From contig NZ_JAGSYC010000020.1 in NCBI RefSeq assembly GCF_025685545.1, positions 124,001-188,000 on the forward strand: 64,000 nucleotides of DNA. The letters are read 5' to 3'. Below the pieces are notes generated by a model, which worked only from the letters and a program-made list of their open reading frames with translations, had not been told where the DNA came from and ran no database searches. Positions 60,388 to 64,000 of this stretch are shown one piece after another (the stretch's first letter is position 1; each line of letters opens with the position of its first letter). The position numbers and the translations under genes are program-made. Source of the DNA: Granulicella paludicola. Its GTDB lineage: Bacteria > Acidobacteriota > Terriglobia > Terriglobales > Acidobacteriaceae.

Positions 60388-61221
60388 TTAGAGGAAGTAG
60401 CGTTCAGTGAGCGTGAAGCCGCGGCGATTTTCGTCGCAGGCGGTGCGGCAGAGGTCGTCGGGGCCAGGGGCGGCTACTTTCTTTAGCGTGAGTTTGACGG
60501 CGCGCTGTGCGTAGTTCGGGTCGGGGTCCATGGGGTGCTGGCAGGTGTTGAGCAGGACGAGGGTGTTCATCTCGGCGCGGAGTTCTACGGCGGCTCCTGC
60601 TTTGGCGAAGTTCGGGACGAAGTGCATCGAGCCGTCGGAGAGGACTTCGACTTTGGAGAAGAAGTTGACGTTCATGGTGAGGTCACGGGAGCTGAGGCCG
60701 TACTTGGCGAGTTCGATGAGGAAGCCGTCGAGGGCGCTGACGTGCCAGTGGTTGCGGCCTTCCTGATAGGAGAGCTTGCCGTACTTCTGTTCGACCATGG
60801 TGTCATCGGAGCAGCCGCCGAGGGGGTCGTGCCAGCCGAGGGTGTCGTCGGTGATAGAGCAGAGGACGCGGCCCATGTCAGAGAAGAGGGCAGAGCCTGC
60901 AGTCAGGCGCGCGATGTGCTGGGCCTTGAGGGAGTCGGGCAGGTTGAGGCGTTCGGTGGGGTTGTCGGCGTTGAGAAAGATCGCGCCGACGTTGCAGTTG
61001 TCTTCGAGCGTTTCGATGCGAAGGGCGGTGCCGCGCTTCAAGATGTGAGACCAGGTGGAGGCGCCGGGGAGAGTTTCCTCCCAGAGAACGTCATCCTGAT
61101 GTGCCAAAGAGTTCAAATGTTGCCGTCTTTCTGCGGGGCCGACTTCCGGCTGCGGAATGTTGCTCGTTGTGACGAGTGGCTCGGTTTCGAGAAGCACGGA
61201 GTTGGAGGAAGATTGGGGCAT
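60388..61221 (-). CDS. DUF1989 protein, carboxyguanidine deiminase subunit (UAAP1-type)
   Basis: A 277-residue DUF1989 protein, paralogous to the preceding one. LPGASTWSHILKRGTALRIETLEDNCNVGAIFLNADNPTERLNLPDSLKAQH, GWHDPLGG (metal-site region), NFFSKVEVLSDGSMHFVPNFAKAGAAVELRAEMNTLVLLNTCQHPMDPDPNY and the specific end CRTACDENRRGFTLTERYFL mark the UAAP1 subunit. It is the first catalytic gene of the operon and starts 18 nt after a beta-propeller gene. AGGA lies 9 nt before the ATG. Confidence 0.88.
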   Translation of the reverse strand: MPQSSSNSVLLETEPLVTTSNIPQPEVGPAERRQHLNSLAHQDDVLWEETLPGASTWSHILKRGTALRIETLEDNCNVGAIFLNADNPTERLNLPDSLKAQHIARLTAGSALFSDMGRVLCSITDDTLGWHDPLGGCSDDTMVEQKYGKLSYQEGRNHWHVSALDGFLIELAKYGLSSRDLTMNVNFFSKVEVLSDGSMHFVPNFAKAGAAVELRAEMNTLVLLNTCQHPMDPDPNYAQRAVKLTLKKVAAPGPDDLCRTACDENRRGFTLTERYFL

Positions 61222-61239
61222 TGAATCGATTCCTGGGAG

Positions 61240-62280
61240 CTACTTCTGCGAGGGTGAGAACCGGGCGACGGTTTGTTCGTGGCCGTTGGAGAGCCAGACG
61301 GAGCCGAAGCCGAACTTGATGCCATCGCCACCGGGGCCACCCCACTGCTTGACAACCTTGTTGGTGGCAGCGTCGATCTGAGAGACGGGGAAGTCAATGT
61401 TGGTGGGCCAGACGGAGCCAGCGCCGAAGGTGATCTCGCCGCCGGTGCCGGGGATGCCGAGAGCGATGGTGGCGAGGGGCTTGCCGGACTTCATCTCGAC
61501 ACGGGAGACGGAGCCGTCACCCTGGTTGAGGGTCCAGATGGAGCCGGCGCCGGAGGTGAGGAAGCGCGGCTTGGGGCCGACGGGGATGGTGGCGACGATG
61601 GCGTTGGTTTTGGGATCGAGCTTGAGCAGGTTGTCGTGCTCGAAGGAGGTGATCCAGATGTAGCCGTCGGCGAAGAGGGGGTTCTGCGAGCCGGAGGGAA
61701 GTTCGACGGAGGCAGCGACGGTGTTCGTTTTGGGGTCGATGCGAATGAGCGTCGAGGGCTTGGTGACGATCCAGGCGGAGTCTGCGCCGAAGGTGATGCC
61801 GCCTTCGGAGTTGGCGGGATCGCCGGGGATGGTGGCGAGGGTCTTACCGGTGGCGGCGTCGACGCGAAGGACGGAGTGGCTGCCACAGCTGGGAATCCAG
61901 ATGGAGTCTGCGCCGTAGGCGAGACCGGAGCAGGGCCGTGGCACATCGATGATGAGGCCGGGCTTGCTGGTGGCGGCGAGGATCTGAACGACGTGGTTGG
62001 CGCGGGCGCTGGTGATCCAGATGGAGTCCTTGGAGATGGTGGCCCAGTCGGGCGAGCCTTCGACGGGGATGACGGCCTCGGTGACGAGGTCGGACATGGG
62101 GCGGGAGATGCCGTCGGTCTTGACGCCGGGGCGCGGGACGCGGGGGGGACGAACGTGGGTGGCAGCGGCGGGCTGCGGTGTGGGTGTGGCGTCCTGCGCG
62201 AGGGCAATGGGAGCGGCGAGAAGCGTGAGGGAGCAGAGAACGGATTTTGCCGCGGACAAGCTGAGAGGGCGCGAGGACAT
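61240..62280 (-). CDS. Secreted YVTN/Vgb-type beta-propeller protein
   Basis: A 346-residue protein with a signal peptide (KSVLCSLTLLAAPIALAQ). The rest consists of about seven propeller blades with the recurring pattern GADSIWI..SxxxxVLRVDAATGKTLATIP, e.g. DPKTNTVAASVEL, DPKTNAIVATIPVG, DAATNKVVKQWGG. Such propellers bind ligands or partner proteins. AGGAGC lies 10 nt before the ATG. It ends 18 nt upstream of the UAAP1 gene, which suggests co-transcription with the guanidine/urea genes, possibly as a periplasmic binding or sensing factor; that link is inference. Confidence 0.85.
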   Translation of the reverse strand: MSSRPLSLSAAKSVLCSLTLLAAPIALAQDATPTPQPAAATHVRPPRVPRPGVKTDGISRPMSDLVTEAVIPVEGSPDWATISKDSIWITSARANHVVQILAATSKPGLIIDVPRPCSGLAYGADSIWIPSCGSHSVLRVDAATGKTLATIPGDPANSEGGITFGADSAWIVTKPSTLIRIDPKTNTVAASVELPSGSQNPLFADGYIWITSFEHDNLLKLDPKTNAIVATIPVGPKPRFLTSGAGSIWTLNQGDGSVSRVEMKSGKPLATIALGIPGTGGEITFGAGSVWPTNIDFPVSQIDAATNKVVKQWGGPGGDGIKFGFGSVWLSNGHEQTVARFSPSQK

Positions 62281-62695
62281 TCTTCAAAAGCTCCTATGAC
62301 AAGGGTGCGAAAAAGGTGATGGTTCGCTGAATAGGATTCGATTCTAGTTCAGCAAAAATGAGGTTCGCTGGTGTTCGGGGAATCGTCTATGGGGCATATA
62401 GGCAAAACGATATGTCTGGAGAGGGAGAGCGTGGATGAGCAATAAAGACGGGGCTGCGCGCGTGTGTGGGTAGCTATATAAGGGTGAGAGTTTGCGTCGT
62501 GGAACGTGGTTTTATGCGCGGCATAGAGGAAGCCTATGCTGCTTTGGTTTGGTTGTCGCCGCCCGGTAGTATCCGAATCATTCAACCAGAAGGCCAGTTC
62601 TCCGGTTCTGAGCAAGAGCTCCGATGCGCGCCAACGTTGCCGCGCTGATGAGGACGAAGGCCAATGTGTTCACCCTGAAAATTTTGGAGGCACCG
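62281..62695. other. Divergent promoter region without a recognised gene
   Basis: This 415-base gap lies between the propeller/DUF1989 operon and the TonB receptor gene. I looked on the minus strand for guanidine-I and guanidine-II riboswitch landmarks and found none I could defend. Short frames here lack ribosome sites. Confidence 0.4.
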
Positions 62696-64000
62696 ATGCG
62701 TCTACGCATAACGCGCTTAACCCCTGCACCCTTCTTCCTGTCGATATTGTTCGTGCTTGGCCTGATGTTGTCTCCGCTGGGCGGTTCGTTGCACGCGCAG
62801 ACGAATACGACTGGCCTGAGCGGCACAGTGACGGACCCAAGCGGAGCGCTCGTTCCGGATGCGGCTGTGGAGCTCTCGAACCCGGCGACGGGGTTTATCA
62901 AGGTGGTCAAATCGGGATCGAAGGGAGAGTACACCTTCGATCAGATTCTGCCAGCGAAGTATCGCGTGACGGTGAGCGCGGCAGCGTTTGCGCCGCAGGT
63001 GGCCGATATCGAACTGCTGGTGGCGACACCGCAGAAGGTGAACTTCAAGCTGACTATCGGCAACACTGAAGTGGTGGATGTGGCTGCTGGTGTTGAGACG
63101 GTGAACTCGACCGATGCGACGCTGGGCAAGGCGTTTAACAGCTCACAGGTGCAGAACCTGCCATTTATCGCGAACAATGTGAACTATCTACTTTCGCTGC
63201 AGCCGGGCGTGCTGGCGCTTGATCCGAACAATCCCAGTTCGGCGGGTGCGAACACGTCGGCGTTGACCGGTGTGGTGAACGGCGCTCGTAATGATCAGAC
63301 GAACCTGACGCTGGACGGTGTGGACAACAACGATCTGACGGCGGGTACGGCATTTGTCGGCATCCTGCGCTCGACGCGCGACTCAGTACAGGAGTTCCGC
63401 GTGACGACGACGAATGCGAATGCGGATGCGGGGCGCTCGTCGGGCGCTCAGGTTTCGGTAGCTACGCGCAGCGGTACGAACAGCTTTCATGGAAGCGCGT
63501 ATGAGTACTATCGCGATCCGGGTATTGTGGCGAACAATTGGTTTGTGAAGCAGGCTGCGCTGAATGCGGGCAAGCCGAATATTCCGGCAAAGGTGCTGAT
63601 CAACACGTATGGCGCTTCATTCGGAGCACCAATCATCAAGAACAAGCTTTTCTTCTTTGGAGCGTACGAAGGCTACAAGTACGCGTCCGATGCCGTGGTG
63701 ACACAGACGGTACCGTCTGTGCAGAACCCGACGGCTGGCGGCGCGCTTGCGGGAACAAACATTGGTGGGCTGGTGACGGGAAACGTGGTGTATCCGAAGT
63801 GTGCCTCGGCGGCATCGTGTACGAGCGGAACGCCGTATGCGCTGACTCCGACGATGATTGCCGGACTGGATGCGCAGTGCACCAGCCCCTGCACGACGCC
63901 CGGCACGGATTCCGCTGCGGTTGCTTATATGAACCTGTTTCCGCACTCGAATGCGAACACCGCGGGTGATGGTCTGAATACGGGCGCATACACCTTCGTG
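62696..64000 (+). CDS. Oar-type TonB-dependent receptor with N-terminal carboxypeptidase-regulatory domain (partial)
   Basis: The first 435 residues of a large outer-membrane receptor, running off the window. A signal peptide (LSILFVLGLMLSPLGGSLHAQ) precedes the CarboxypepD_reg domain (TTGLSGTVTDPSGALVPDAAVELSNPATG, GEYTFDQILPAKYRVTVSAAAF). The plug domain has NLPFIANNVNYLLSLQPGV, GARNDQTNLTLDGVDNNDLTAG, VQEFRVTTTNANADAGRSSGAQVSVATRSGTNSFHGSAYEYYRD, and FGAPIIKNKLFFFGAYEGYKY. TTGGAGG lies 7 nt before ATG 62696. Acidobacteria carry many such receptors, probably for oligosaccharide or peptide uptake; the ligand is not shown. Confidence 0.92.
   Translation, partial: MRLRITRLTPAPFFLSILFVLGLMLSPLGGSLHAQTNTTGLSGTVTDPSGALVPDAAVELSNPATGFIKVVKSGSKGEYTFDQILPAKYRVTVSAAAFAPQVADIELLVATPQKVNFKLTIGNTEVVDVAAGVETVNSTDATLGKAFNSSQVQNLPFIANNVNYLLSLQPGVLALDPNNPSSAGANTSALTGVVNGARNDQTNLTLDGVDNNDLTAGTAFVGILRSTRDSVQEFRVTTTNANADAGRSSGAQVSVATRSGTNSFHGSAYEYYRDPGIVANNWFVKQAALNAGKPNIPAKVLINTYGASFGAPIIKNKLFFFGAYEGYKYASDAVVTQTVPSVQNPTAGGALAGTNIGGLVTGNVVYPKCASAASCTSGTPYALTPTMIAGLDAQCTSPCTTPGTDSAAVAYMNLFPHSNANTAGDGLNTGAYTFV

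Noticed and set aside
62281-62695. Possible guanidine riboswitch before the DUF1989 operon
   Set aside because: I searched by eye for the conserved loops of the known guanidine riboswitch classes on the minus strand and found no convincing match.

Overview
The window is one contiguous stretch of GC-rich chromosome, most likely from an Acidobacteriota member of the Terriglobia (Granulicella/Terriglobus/Edaphobacter-like). I infer this from an Oar-type TonB-dependent receptor with an N-terminal carboxypeptidase-regulatory domain, a VWFA-related secreted protein, M56/TonB fusions next to BlaI regulators, and very many short palindromic intergenic repeats. No rRNA, tRNA, CRISPR array, transposase or phage gene was seen. 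Most of the window is core metabolism in short operons on both strands.

Layout. 0-6 kb: end of a DUF4097-like gene, a small lipoprotein, a small membrane protein, the DUF177-rpmF-plsX cluster, then folD-coaE. 6-11.5 kb: a Cys-His amidase-like gene overlapping a lipoprotein gene (possible effector/immunity pair), thiE, a repeat array, sthA, a ROK protein and a HigBA toxin-antitoxin pair. 11.5-19 kb: a beta-helix membrane protein, mutM, a flippase, an Ig-fused intradiol dioxygenase, secreted and DinB proteins. 19-33.5 kb: purA, a BlaI/M56-TonB pair, a serine hydrolase, rpsA, a HIT protein and RNase R. 33.7-41.7 kb: a 59-residue secreted peptide, a 7-TM protein, membrane proteins, a MogA-like protein, a TonB-like transducer, miaA and an Hsp15-like protein. 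41.7-53.3 kb: a VWFA protein, the threonine-degradation genes tdh and kbl, a GH3 enzyme, the bifunctional (p)ppGpp enzyme Rel, an esterase-like protein and manA. 53.3-62.3 kb: an operon of two DUF1989 proteins, a urea/guanidine carboxylase and allophanate hydrolase, preceded by a beta-propeller gene. 62.7 kb to the end: a truncated TonB receptor.

Three themes stand out. (1) At least eight genes carry a TAnnnT -10-like hexamer ending 5-6 nt before the start codon, which suggests leaderless transcription. (2) Several families of dispersed repeats fill nearly every intergenic gap and in places reach into coding sequence (CoaE tail, ThiE, the carboxylase linker). (3) The so-called urea carboxylase operon carries both DUF1989 genes and so fits guanidine rather than urea catabolism. 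The peptide/7-TM neighbourhood at 33.7-35 kb and the amidase/lipoprotein pair at 6-6.9 kb are the best candidates for undescribed systems.
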